Assembly: GCA_023431345.1 (NCBI GenBank)
Contig: JAEYWK010000045.1
Coordinates: forward strand, 75,986 to 139,985
DNA length: 64,000 bases
Reading direction: 5' to 3'
Source of the DNA: Pseudomonadota bacterium
Lineage (GTDB): Bacteria > Myxococcota_A > Polyangia > Polyangiales > Polyangiaceae
Made by a program: the position numbers and the translations under genes. Every line of letters starts with the position of its first letter. Within the stretch, counting starts at the first letter, position 1. The notes under the pieces were generated by a model, which was not told the origin of the DNA, made no database searches, and was given only the letters and a program-made list of their open reading frames with translations. Shown in pieces: positions 1 through 8,184 of this stretch.

Positions 1-1158
1 GGCGTGCCATAGCCACTTGAAGCCGGTGTGCGTGCGCTCGTAGTGAGCGCCCGCGCTGGCGGCGAGCGCGGCGACGAGCGGCGACGAGACGACGCTGCCG
101 ACGACGAGCGGGACGTCGGGGCCACGCGGCCGCGACAAGCAATAGTCGGCGAGCAGCGCGCCGAGTTGGTTCCCGTCGAGCACCCTCAAGCTGCCGTTCA
201 GCCGCGCCGCGGCGGCCAGACGGTCTGCGTCCGGATCGTTGACGAGCAGCAGGGCGGAGCCGCGGCGCTCGGCGTACGCGAGCGCGAGGTCGAGCGTGCC
301 CGGCTCCTCCGGGTTTGGGCGCGGCGTGGTTGGGAAGTTGCCGTCGGGCTCGGCCTGCTCCGGCACGCTCTCGACGCGCGAGAAGCCAGCGTCGGCCAGG
401 GCTCGGAGCAGCGGCACCGTCCCTACGCCGTGCAGCGCGCTGTGCGCGATGAGCAAGTCCCGAGCGGCGGCCCCCGCCGGCAGCGCCGCAGAGATGGCCG
501 CAAAATAGGCGTGTTGCTCGGCGACGCGCGCGAGCTCGAGCCCAGCGTGCGGCTCTCCTGCGAAGCTCACGGCAACGCAAGGCACGTGACGCGCCAGTGG
601 CGCTTGCTCGATGCGCCGAGCGATCTCGCTGTCCACGGGCGTCGTGATCTGAACTGCGTCGTCGCCGTAGACCTTGTAGCCGTTATCCCCGCGCGGATTG
701 TGGCTCGCGGTCACGACGATGGTGGCGGCGGCGCCGCGCGCGCGCCCCAAAAACGCGACGAGCGGCGTCGCGACCGGCTCCGCGAACGCGACGACCCGCA
801 CCCCCGCCGCCAGCAGCACGCCCGCCGAAGCCTCCGCGAAGGCTCGGCTCGTCGGACGTGCATCGAAGCCGATGACGACGAGCGGCGGCGCCGCGGTTCG
901 CGCCGCGTGCGTGTCGAGCACGTAGCGCGCGATGCCGCTCGCAGCGCGCAGCACCACCGCCAAGTTCATGCGCCCGCTGCCCGCGCCCACGGCGCCGCGC
1001 AGACCCGCGGTGCCGAACGTCAACGGCGTGAGGCGCTCACGCAAGGTCGCTTCGTCACCGCCGTCGAGCACGCCCTGAAGCTCCGCGCGGCTCAGCGGGT
1101 CCGGGTCAGCATCGAGCCAGGTTTGGGCGCGGGCGCGGAGCTCAGCGTCGATCGTCAT
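1..1158 (-). CDS. Phosphoglucomutase/phosphomannomutase family protein (partial, C-terminus outside window)
   Basis: Interconverts hexose 1- and 6-phosphates in the cytoplasm. The frame is open from the ATG at 1158 to the window edge, 386 codons. The phosphoserine loop TASHNPRGDNGYKVY lies near residues 150-165 and the metal-binding loop NDPDADR near residue 310. The visible end, HTGFKWLW, is the typical GFKW sugar-binding loop of the large (550-600 aa) mutases, so about one third is probably missing. The start codon overlaps the stop of the biotin carboxylase gene by 4 bp (ATGA), so the two are translationally coupled. Whether it prefers glucose or mannose (or acts as a phosphopentomutase-like enzyme) cannot be decided from what is visible. 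Confidence 0.9.
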   Translation of the reverse strand, partial: MTIDAELRARAQTWLDADPDPLSRAELQGVLDGGDEATLRERLTPLTFGTAGLRGAVGAGSGRMNLAVVLRAASGIARYVLDTHAARTAAPPLVVIGFDARPTSRAFAEASAGVLLAAGVRVVAFAEPVATPLVAFLGRARGAAATIVVTASHNPRGDNGYKVYGDDAVQITTPVDSEIARRIEQAPLARHVPCVAVSFAGEPHAGLELARVAEQHAYFAAISAALPAGAAARDLLIAHSALHGVGTVPLLRALADAGFSRVESVPEQAEPDGNFPTTPRPNPEEPGTLDLALAYAERRGSALLLVNDPDADRLAAAARLNGSLRVLDGNQLGALLADYCLSRPRGPDVPLVVGSVVSSPLVAALAASAGAHYERTHTGFKWLWHA

Positions 1159-2543
1159 GTGCGTTTGACCAGCTTTTCCGCGAGCGAGGTGTCGTAAGCC
1201 CCGCTCTGAAACTCGGCCGAGGCCAGCACTTGGCGCAGGAAGCCGAGGTTGGTCACGCGGTCCCCCTTGGGGCCCACGAGCCGCAACGTGGTCGCGGCCA
1301 GCGCGGCGTCGAGCCGGGCGATGGCCTGCGCCCGATCGCTGCCGTACGCGATGATCTTCGCCAGCATGGGGTCGTAGTGGGGCGTGACTTCCACGCCGAG
1401 CGCGATGCCCGCGTCGACTCGCACGCCTTCACCGTCCGGCCACGAAAGCTCCGCCACCTTGCCCGGCTGCGGCAGGAAGCCGCGCGCCGGATCCTCGGCG
1501 TAGACGCGCGCTTCGATGGCATGCCCGCGCGACTCGGCCGCCAGCACCGTTTCGCTCAATTTCTCGCCCGCGGCGACGCGCAGCTGCTGCTCGACCAAGT
1601 CCAGGCCAGTGACGGCCTCGGTCACGGGATGCTCGACTTGCAAGCGCGCGTTGACCTCGAGGAAGAACAGCTCGCCGGCCGCGTTGGCGACGAACTCCAC
1701 CGTACCCGCGCCGCGGTAGCCGACCGCGTTGACCACGTCGAGCGCCGTGCGGTGCAGAGCTCGGCGACGCGCGGCCCCGTCGGGGCCGGCGAAAAAGGCG
1801 GCGGGCGACGGAGATTCTTCGATGATTTTCTGGTGACGGCGCTGGACGCTGCACTCGCGCTCGCCGAGCGCGACGGCCTCGCCGTGCTCATCGCACAGCA
1901 CCTGCACCTCGATGTGCCGCGGCTGATCGAGGTACCGCTCGACGTAGATGCGCTCATCAGCGAAGGCCGCCTTACCGCGATCGGCGCAGCTCTGCGCCGC
2001 GCGCGCGAGCTCGGCCGGGTCACGCACGATTTGCATGCCGATGCCGCCGCCGCCGCCCGCCGCCTTGATCAGGAGCGGGTAGCCGATGCGCTCGGCTTCA
2101 CGCGTGAGCAGCTCGAGATCAGCGGGTGATACGGGGCCGTCGCTGCCGGGCGGAGGAGACGCGCCCACCGCGCGCGCGACGGCGCGTGCTCGCAGCTTGT
2201 CGCCCATGGCCTCGAGCGCAGCCCCGGGGGGACCGATGAACACGAGGCCGAGGCCGCGCACACGCTCCGCGAAGCTCGCGTTCTCGCTGAGCAGCCCGTA
2301 GCCGGGGTGGATCGCGTCGGCGCCGCTCTCTTGCGCCGCCGTCAGCACCGCCTCCACGTTCAGGTAGCTCTGCGCCAGCGGCGCGCCGCCGAGCCGAAAG
2401 GCTTGATCCGCGGCCGCCACGTGAGGCGCGGCGACGTCAGCGTCGGAGAACACCGCCACGCTCTCGATACCGAGGCGTTCCAAGGTCCGAAATACGCGAC
2501 AGGCGATCTCGCCGCGATTGGCCACGAGCACACGCTTGAACAT
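1155..2543 (-). CDS. Biotin carboxylase subunit of an acyl-CoA carboxylase
   Basis: ATP-dependent carboxylation of biotin on a carrier protein, the first half-reaction of acetyl-, propionyl- or methylcrotonyl-CoA carboxylase. It opens with FKRVLVANRGEIACRV, has the glycine-rich ATP-grasp loop KAAGGGGGIGM, the RRHQKIIEESPSP segment and the FLEVNARLQVEHPVTE signature with catalytic Glu, Asn and Arg. At 462 aa it has the length of a free biotin carboxylase, and no biotinyl domain is fused. I chose the ATG at 2543, where homology begins, over a GTG six codons upstream. No carboxyltransferase or BCCP gene is nearby, so the acyl-CoA substrate is undetermined. The mutase gene follows with a 4-bp overlap. 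Confidence 0.93.
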   Translation of the reverse strand: MFKRVLVANRGEIACRVFRTLERLGIESVAVFSDADVAAPHVAAADQAFRLGGAPLAQSYLNVEAVLTAAQESGADAIHPGYGLLSENASFAERVRGLGLVFIGPPGAALEAMGDKLRARAVARAVGASPPPGSDGPVSPADLELLTREAERIGYPLLIKAAGGGGGIGMQIVRDPAELARAAQSCADRGKAAFADERIYVERYLDQPRHIEVQVLCDEHGEAVALGERECSVQRRHQKIIEESPSPAAFFAGPDGAARRRALHRTALDVVNAVGYRGAGTVEFVANAAGELFFLEVNARLQVEHPVTEAVTGLDLVEQQLRVAAGEKLSETVLAAESRGHAIEARVYAEDPARGFLPQPGKVAELSWPDGEGVRVDAGIALGVEVTPHYDPMLAKIIAYGSDRAQAIARLDAALAATTLRLVGPKGDRVTNLGFLRQVLASAEFQSGAYDTSLAEKLVKRT

Positions 2544-2661
2544 CGCCACACTATACGGCACCGGAGCCGGCGCGCGGCGCGTGATTCCACCGGGCAGCGC
2601 CAGCTGCGGGCTCTTGCCCTCGCACGACGGGGCGCGGGCGTTCGGCGACGCAGCCGCCTGG

Positions 2662-3819
2662 CTAGGACTTTTCGGAGCTGCGCTGGGCGTCGCGCTCGCG
2701 CTTCTTTCGGACCAGGTCGTCGGCGATGGCGAGCTGGCCGCAGGCGGCGGAGACCTCGTCCCCGCGGCGGGTGCGGACGAAGCACGAGACGCCGCCCTGA
2801 GCCAGCACGCGCTGAAACGCAGCGACGCGCGCGCCGCTCGGAGCTTTGAGCTCGGAGGCGCTGATCGGGTTCATGGGGATCAAGTTCACTTTGACACGCA
2901 AGCCGCGCAGCAGCTGCACGAGCTCGCGCGCCTCGCGCTCACCATCGTTCACGCCGTCCATCAAGGTGTACTCGATGGTGATGCGACGACGCAGCGGCAG
3001 CGGGTAGTCACGGAGCGCGCGCATCAAATCCGCGATCGGATACTTGCGGTTCATGGGCATGATGCGGTCGCGAATGTCGTCGTTGGGGGCGTGCAGAGAC
3101 ACGGCCAACCCGACTTTCCCGCCAAAGTCGGCGCCCAAACGCGCGATGCCAGGCACCAGGCCCACGGTGCTCACGGTGATGCGCCGCGGGCTCATGCCGC
3201 GCGCGGCGGGGTGCGTGAGCAGCCGAATCGCGCGCGCCGTCTCGTCGTAGTGGTGGAGGGGCTCCCCCATACCCATGAACACGAGGTTCTTCAGCTCCTC
3301 GTGGGGCGCGAGGTAGCGCTTCGAGATCAGCACCTGGGCCACGATTTCGGCCGCGCTCAGGCCGCGCTGCAGGCCCGCTTGGCCGCTCGCGCAGAAGACG
3401 CAGCCCATCGCGCAGCCGTATTGGGTCGACACGCACAAGGTGACGCGCGTCTTCTCGGGCGCGACGGGCTCGTCTTCGTCGTCTTCAGGCGCCGCTGCCG
3501 CGTCGGCGTCGGCGGCCTGATCGGTCATGGGGATGATGACGCACTCGACCCGCGCGCCACCGCTCAGCTCGAGCACCAACTTGCGCGTCCCGTCGGCCGC
3601 CGCGTGCACCGTATCGACGCGAGCCGGCACCACGAAGCCGTCGGCCTTCAAGCGCTCACGCAGCGGCTTGGCCAAGTCGGTCATTTGCTCCGGATCGAGC
3701 ACCCCGCGTTCGTGGATCCAGCGAAAGACCTGCTCGGCGCGAAACGGCTTCTCGCCCAGTCGCTGCATCGCCTCGCGCCACTCTTCGGGGAACCGCCCCA
3801 CCGCGTCGACGTCAATCAA
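2662..3819 (-). CDS. rlmN: 23S rRNA (adenine2503-C2)-methyltransferase RlmN (also tRNA A37)
   Basis: Radical-SAM enzyme that methylates C2 of A2503 in 23S rRNA and A37 of some tRNAs. The cluster-binding CxxxCxxC is C136, C140 and C143 in YGCAMGCVFC. C129 (TLCVS) and C359 (AACGQLA) match the two further catalytic cysteines known for RlmN. The GMGEPLHHY motif is present. An insertion rich in Asp, Glu and Ala at about residues 99-123 lies between the substrate-binding N-domain and the radical-SAM core; it is longer than the usual linker. The start codon overlaps the mazG stop by 4 bp, so it is coupled downstream of mazG. Confidence 0.96.
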   Translation of the reverse strand: MIDVDAVGRFPEEWREAMQRLGEKPFRAEQVFRWIHERGVLDPEQMTDLAKPLRERLKADGFVVPARVDTVHAAADGTRKLVLELSGGARVECVIIPMTDQAADADAAAAPEDDEDEPVAPEKTRVTLCVSTQYGCAMGCVFCASGQAGLQRGLSAAEIVAQVLISKRYLAPHEELKNLVFMGMGEPLHHYDETARAIRLLTHPAARGMSPRRITVSTVGLVPGIARLGADFGGKVGLAVSLHAPNDDIRDRIMPMNRKYPIADLMRALRDYPLPLRRRITIEYTLMDGVNDGEREARELVQLLRGLRVKVNLIPMNPISASELKAPSGARVAAFQRVLAQGGVSCFVRTRRGDEVSAACGQLAIADDLVRKKRERDAQRSSEKS

Positions 3820-4661
3820 AGTCCGCGCTCCTTGGCTTCGTTCCAGTAGCCATCGAGCGTCTCGAGCGGCAAGCCACGCGTCGGCTTGCCCGCGTCGTCC
3901 TGCGGGAAGCCGCCGTGCGCTTGCTTCACGCGCGCCTCGACGTGGGCGAAGCGGCCCGCGAAGCGATCGGCCGTCTTGCGCAGCGCGAGCTCCGCGTTCA
4001 CGCCCTGGTGGCGCGCGAAATTGACGAGCGCGAACAGCACGTCGCCCAGCTCACTCTCGACGCGGTCGTGCGAGCCACCTGCCACCGCTTCGTCGAGCTC
4101 AGCCAGCTCCTCGCTGACCTTGTCACGCGAGCCGCGCGCGTCTGGCCAATCGAAGCCAACGCGGCTCACCTTCTCGCTCATGCGCTGCGCGCGAGCGAGC
4201 GCTGGGAAGGAGCGCGGCAGCCCCGCGAGCAGGCCGCGATCCCCGTACTCCCGCGTCTTGATCTCGTCCCAGTTGCGCAGCACCTCGTCGCTGCCCGATA
4301 CCTCGACCTCACCGAAGACGTGCGGATGACGGCGAACGAGCTTCTCGACGATGGCACGGACCACGTCATCGGGACCAAATGTCCCATCACGTCGGGCCAG
4401 CTCACCAATGAAGACGACTTGAAGCAGCAGATCGCCGAGCTCGTCGACCAAAGCGGCCGGCTTTCCCGAATCGATGGCGTCGATGACTTCGCACGCCTCC
4501 TCGAGCACGTACTTGCGCAGCGACTCGTAGCTCTGCTCGCGGTCCCACGGGCAGCCATCCGGCGCGAGCAGGCGCTGCATGATGGCGACCAGGCGCGGGT
4601 AGCTCTGCCCCTGCTGCTCTTCGAGCGGGGGGCTCGGCGGGAGATCGAAGCTTTCGGCCAT
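3816..4661 (-). CDS. mazG: MazG nucleoside triphosphate pyrophosphohydrolase
   Basis: Hydrolyses (d)NTPs to NMPs and pyrophosphate, a house-cleaning and stress-related role. 281 aa, close to the two-domain E. coli type. The N-terminal half has CPWDREQSYESLRKYVLEEA and DELGDLLLQVVF, which supply the EExxE and ExxD metal ligands. The C-terminal repeat has VGFDWPDARG, then SEELAELDEA and ESELGDVLFALVNFAR, then an ETLDGYWNEAK tail. It is the first gene of a pair with rlmN (4-bp overlap). The 45-bp gap to the divergent hydratase gene must hold both promoters; no clear -10/-35 boxes are seen there. Confidence 0.95.
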   Translation of the reverse strand: MAESFDLPPSPPLEEQQGQSYPRLVAIMQRLLAPDGCPWDREQSYESLRKYVLEEACEVIDAIDSGKPAALVDELGDLLLQVVFIGELARRDGTFGPDDVVRAIVEKLVRRHPHVFGEVEVSGSDEVLRNWDEIKTREYGDRGLLAGLPRSFPALARAQRMSEKVSRVGFDWPDARGSRDKVSEELAELDEAVAGGSHDRVESELGDVLFALVNFARHQGVNAELALRKTADRFAGRFAHVEARVKQAHGGFPQDDAGKPTRGLPLETLDGYWNEAKERGL

Positions 4662-4706
4662 GCGCGCGCTCTAGCACGGGCCGGTCGGGTCGGGCATGCT
4701 GGGCCC

Positions 4707-5498
4707 ATGGCGGAGTCCCCTGCCCCCGAGGTCGTCGTCCAAGATCAGGGCCCCGTGCGCTTGATTCGGCTGCAGCGGCCCAGCGCCAAGAACGCGCTCA
4801 CGCGCGAGGTGATCGCCACCTTGTACGAGGCCCTGCAGGGCGCCGGCAGCGCTCCCGAGGTGCGCGCCGTGGTGCTATCGGGGGTGCCGGGCGCCTTCTG
4901 CTCGGGGGCGGATCTGCGCTGGCTCTCCAAGGAAATCGACGCGGGCAGCGAGGTGGGTCCCACGCTTCAGCGGTTTCAGGCGCTCACGCTCTCGCTGGTC
5001 GAGCTGCAGAAGCCCGTGGTGGCCGCGGTCACCGGTCCTGCCGTGGGCTTCGGGGCGGACTTGGCCCTGGCCTGTGATTTCCGCGTCTTCGGTGAGTCGG
5101 CGTACCTACAGGAGAAGTTCGTGGCCATCGGCCTGATGCCGGACGGTGGAGGCAGCTACTTCCTCACACGCCTGCTGGGTGTGGCGCGCGCGCTCGAGAT
5201 GCTGATGCTCGGCTCCCGCATCGACGCGGCCCAGGCCGTCTCGCTCGGCCTGGCCAGCAGCCTCACGGCTGACAGCGACACGGAGGCGGCCGCGCTGGCC
5301 CTCGCCAAGACACTCGCGGAGGGGCCGCCGCTCGCGCTCGCGCGCATCAAGCAAGCCGTCCACGGCAGCTCCGGCGAGCTGCGCGCGGCCCTCGCGAGGG
5401 AGAGCGAAGGCCAGCTGGCGCTGCTGGCGAGCGAAGACGCGAAGGAGGGTATCCGCGCGTTCCTCGAGCGCCGTACCCCGAAGTTTCGCGGCGTTTAG
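4707..5498 (+). CDS. Enoyl-CoA hydratase/isomerase (crotonase) family protein
   Basis: Crotonase-fold enzyme of acyl-CoA metabolism, 263 aa. The first oxyanion-hole segment is GAFCSGADLRWLS (about residues 63-74) and the second is TGPAVGFGADLALACDF (109-124). The usual hydratase glutamates are absent: the first position reads GADL, and the second active-site segment reads IGLMPDGGGSYFLTR with an Asp (D146). The IGLxPD.GG pattern is typical of PaaG-like isomerases, so delta3-delta2 or ring isomerisation is as likely as hydration. The ATG at 4707 is where family similarity begins; the frame stays open further upstream, antisense to mazG. The gene converges on cysK. Confidence 0.88.
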   Translation: MAESPAPEVVVQDQGPVRLIRLQRPSAKNALTREVIATLYEALQGAGSAPEVRAVVLSGVPGAFCSGADLRWLSKEIDAGSEVGPTLQRFQALTLSLVELQKPVVAAVTGPAVGFGADLALACDFRVFGESAYLQEKFVAIGLMPDGGGSYFLTRLLGVARALEMLMLGSRIDAAQAVSLGLASSLTADSDTEAAALALAKTLAEGPPLALARIKQAVHGSSGELRAALARESEGQLALLASEDAKEGIRAFLERRTPKFRGV

Positions 5499-5517
5499 CC
5501 GCAGGGCGACGCTAGCC

Positions 5518-6453
5518 TCAGAAGAGGTAGCGCTCGCCGGAGTCACACAAGATCGTGACGATGTTACCGCTGAGCTCGTTGGCGGCTTCGAGCGCCGCGT
5601 GCACGTTCGCGCCCGACGACGGCCCCACCAGCAAGCCCTCCTCGCGCGCGAGACGGCGGGCCATGCGCTCCGCTGCGACGTCACTCACCTCGATGACCTT
5701 GTCGATCAGCGAGCGCTCGACGATCTCGGGGATGAAGCCCGCGCCAAGCCCTTGAATCCCGTGCATGCCGGGCGGCTTGCCCGAGAGCACGGCGCTGCTC
5801 GACGGCTCGACGCCGAACACCTTGACCTTGTCGCCGAGCTTCTTGCGCAGCGTGCGCGAAACGCCGGTGATGGTGCCGCCGGTGCCGACGCCCGCGACGA
5901 AGGCGGTCAGGTTGCCGCCGACCTGCTCGAGGATCTCGAGGGCGGTGCCGTGCTCGTGGCTCTCGGGATTGGCCGGGTTCGTGAACTGGCTGGGCATGAA
6001 GGAAGACGGCGTATCTTCGAGCACGCGCCGAGCACGACTGACGGCGCCCGCCATACCTTCCGTCGCCGGAGTGAGCACGATCTCGGCGCCGTAAGCGCGC
6101 AAGATGTAGCGGCGCTCGAGGCTCATGTCCTCCGGCATGACGAGCACGCAGCGGTAGCCGCGCACCGCCGCGATCATGGCCAGGCTGATGCCCGTGTTAC
6201 CGCTGGTCGCTTCGACGATGACGGACCCCGGCTTGAGCGCCCCCGTCTTTTCCGCGGCCTGAATCATCGACAGGGCCGGGCGATCTTTCACGCTGCCAGC
6301 GGGGTTCGCGAACTCCACCTTGGCCCAGATGGTCGCGCCGCCCGCGGGACTGATGCGGCCGAGCCGGACCAGCGGCGTGTTGGCGATGAGGCTGAGGGCG
6401 TCATCGGCGACGCGAAGTCCGTTCTCGGTGACTCGACTGGCGGGCTTATCCAT
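5518..6453 (-). CDS. cysK: Cysteine synthase A (O-acetylserine sulfhydrylase)
   Basis: PLP-dependent conversion of O-acetylserine and sulfide to cysteine in the cytosol. 311 aa, the normal length. K56 in NPAGSVKDRPAL is the PLP Schiff-base lysine. The TSGNTG substrate loop is at 83-88, and a phosphate-binding GVGTGGTITG lies near residue 190. The ISPAGGATIWAKVEF region is typical of the CysK/CysM group. CysK and CysM cannot be separated with certainty from sequence alone, but the PSSSAVLSG and HGIQGLGAGFIP segments favour CysK. It stands alone, convergent with the crotonase gene and separated from ygfZ by 70 bp. Confidence 0.94.
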   Translation of the reverse strand: MDKPASRVTENGLRVADDALSLIANTPLVRLGRISPAGGATIWAKVEFANPAGSVKDRPALSMIQAAEKTGALKPGSVIVEATSGNTGISLAMIAAVRGYRCVLVMPEDMSLERRYILRAYGAEIVLTPATEGMAGAVSRARRVLEDTPSSFMPSQFTNPANPESHEHGTALEILEQVGGNLTAFVAGVGTGGTITGVSRTLRKKLGDKVKVFGVEPSSSAVLSGKPPGMHGIQGLGAGFIPEIVERSLIDKVIEVSDVAAERMARRLAREEGLLVGPSSGANVHAALEAANELSGNIVTILCDSGERYLF

Positions 6454-6523
6454 GGGGCCGTTTCAGCCTAGTGCCGCGGCCGGAAAGTAACAATGCTTCG
6501 CCGGCGCCTCCCGGAATCGAGCG

Positions 6524-7384
6524 CTAGCGCGCGTCGTCCGCGGAGCTTGCCGCCAAGCGCACCTTGCGCCCGAGCACGCTGAGCTCAGGCTGGCCTTCGA
6601 GGGCCGACGTGGCCACGCTGGCGAGCAGCAGCGCCCCGGAGGCGGCGCGGTGTGCGCTCGTCACGTGACCAACCGGCGCGCCCACCGCGTCGAGCACGGG
6701 GACAGGGCCGGCCGCGATGGCGTTTGCGTGCAGGTCGACCAGCGCGTCGTCCGCGGCCAGCGCGGTGAGGCGGCGCTTCACCTTGCCGCGCATGTCTTGC
6801 ATGCACACGACCTCTTGGCCGAGGTAACAGCCCTTGGTCCACGAAACGGCCACGCGGTCGAGCGAGGCTTCGTGCGGGTTGTCGCGCTCGCTGAAATCGA
6901 CGCCGTAGGCGCCAAAGCCGAACTCGGCGAGCAAGTCGGACGCGCGTGGCAGCGCGCTCGAGTCCGCCGAGCCCACCTGAGCGACGAAGCTCACGGAGCC
7001 CAAGGCGACATCGCCGGTCGCGAGCTCGCCAGCAGGGGGCAACACCCCGCCCCGAGCGGCGAGGCGCCAGCTCAGCGCGGGGCTTTGCGAAAGCTCGGCG
7101 TCCTCCATCACGAGGTAGCGATCGAGCAGCGCTTGCACCGGCTCGCCCAGGCCTGGAGCGACGCCGACGTACAGCGCAGCATCCGCCGAGAACAGCAACC
7201 AGACGTCGCTCACGATCTTGCCTTGCTTCGTCAGCAGCAGCCCGTAGGCGCCCGCGCCGACCTGCACCTGGCTCACGGCACAGGTGACGAGCCCGTCGAG
7301 CCAGCTGCGGGCGTCGGCTCCGCGCACGACCAAGGTGTCACGCTCGAGCCAGTGCGCCGAGGCGGACGCGAGGGCGTCAACCAT
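6524..7384 (-). CDS. ygfZ: Folate-binding protein YgfZ (GcvT-like, Fe-S cluster maintenance)
   Basis: Tetrahydrofolate-dependent protein that supports assembly or repair of some iron-sulfur enzymes. The diagnostic K-G-C-Y-x-G-Q-E motif is KGCYLGQE at residues 184-191, with C186 the functional cysteine. The protein has the GcvT fold, with RGADARSWLDGLVT at the N-terminus and a short C-terminal barrel. 286 aa is within the family range. The start overlaps the end of the upstream PDZ lipoprotein gene by 8 bp, so the two are co-transcribed. Confidence 0.93.
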   Translation of the reverse strand: MVDALASASAHWLERDTLVVRGADARSWLDGLVTCAVSQVQVGAGAYGLLLTKQGKIVSDVWLLFSADAALYVGVAPGLGEPVQALLDRYLVMEDAELSQSPALSWRLAARGGVLPPAGELATGDVALGSVSFVAQVGSADSSALPRASDLLAEFGFGAYGVDFSERDNPHEASLDRVAVSWTKGCYLGQEVVCMQDMRGKVKRRLTALAADDALVDLHANAIAAGPVPVLDAVGAPVGHVTSAHRAASGALLLASVATSALEGQPELSVLGRKVRLAASSADDAR

Positions 7385-8171
7385 CGACGGGCACGCCTTC
7401 GCCGAAGACGGGGTAAATTGCGGCCTCCTTCACGGTGATCTCGACCTCGCTCTTGTCCGCGCGGCGGACCCGCAGGGTGATGCCCGTGGCGGCGTTGGCG
7501 TTGATCAGACTCTGCGCTTCTCCGTCGGCCATTTGCGTGACCAATTTCCCCTGAATCTTGAGCAGTTGGTCGCCGCGCGCAAGGCCCGCACGTGCAGCAG
7601 GCGACTCGCGGAGCACGCGCGTGACCACCACCGCTTCACGCTGCAGCTCGTAGAACATGCCAACCCCGAGGCGACCATGAGCCGGATCGATGAGCAGGCG
7701 CAGCTCGGCGCCGCTGCTGCAGCTCACCCGCGTCTCCCCCTCGCCGAGCGCCTCGGAGTGCAGGTCGCGCAGATCGGACACGCAGATGGGGTGGTTGTTG
7801 ATGGGGTTGCTGTCCCAGAGCTCGACCCTCACCGACGCGCCCACGCGGACGCGGTAGTTGGCCCGGCGCTGATCGGGCCAGGTCGGCGCGAGCGAGTTGC
7901 TCTGCACCGGCGTCTCGAGGATGAGCTTGCCGTCGACGAACAGCTTGGCGAACGCATCGGGCAACGAGCCGCCAACGGAGTCCCACTTGCGACCATCGCG
8001 CGTGCGCGTCGGGATCATCGCTCCCGAGAACTTGATGAAGAGCAGATCTTCGGGCGGAGGCGGCGTCAGCACGATGTGCGCGGGAGGCGTGCGGACTGGG
8101 GTACCGAGCTGCGGGTAGACGGCGCCGCAGCCGCAAAGGGCCAGCGCGGCGACGAGCAGAAGCTTCGACAT
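7377..8171 (-). CDS. PDZ-domain lipoprotein
   Basis: Probable envelope lipoprotein, 264 aa. I start it at the ATG at 8171, which gives a short lipoprotein signal ending in LCGC (modified Cys about residue 15); the frame remains open 15 codons upstream. The middle (IKFSGAMIPTRTRDG ... VRVELWDSNPI) looks like a C2-type beta-sandwich. The C-terminus, from about residue 165 (RLGVGMFYE to LRVRRADKSEVEITV), is a PDZ domain with a typical SPAARAGLARGDQLLKI core. No protease domain is present, so it is more likely an adaptor than an HtrA-type protease. It overlaps ygfZ by 8 bp and is preceded by the diiron-protein gene. Confidence 0.78.
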   Translation of the reverse strand: MSKLLLVAALALCGCGAVYPQLGTPVRTPPAHIVLTPPPPEDLLFIKFSGAMIPTRTRDGRKWDSVGGSLPDAFAKLFVDGKLILETPVQSNSLAPTWPDQRRANYRVRVGASVRVELWDSNPINNHPICVSDLRDLHSEALGEGETRVSCSSGAELRLLIDPAHGRLGVGMFYELQREAVVVTRVLRESPAARAGLARGDQLLKIQGKLVTQMADGEAQSLINANAATGITLRVRRADKSEVEITVKEAAIYPVFGEGVPVDG

Positions 8172-8184
8172 GAAGCCGCGGACT

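Noticed and set aside
28..1197. Long open frame on the plus strand
   Set aside because: It runs antisense to the clear phosphohexomutase frame, is Arg-rich without family motifs, and is a by-product of high GC codon bias.
2518..3849. 443-codon plus-strand frame over rlmN
   Set aside because: Antisense shadow; all conserved motifs are on the minus strand.
3915..4706. N-terminal extension of the crotonase frame
   Set aside because: This stretch is antisense to mazG and shows no crotonase similarity; the ATG at 4707 begins the family sequence.
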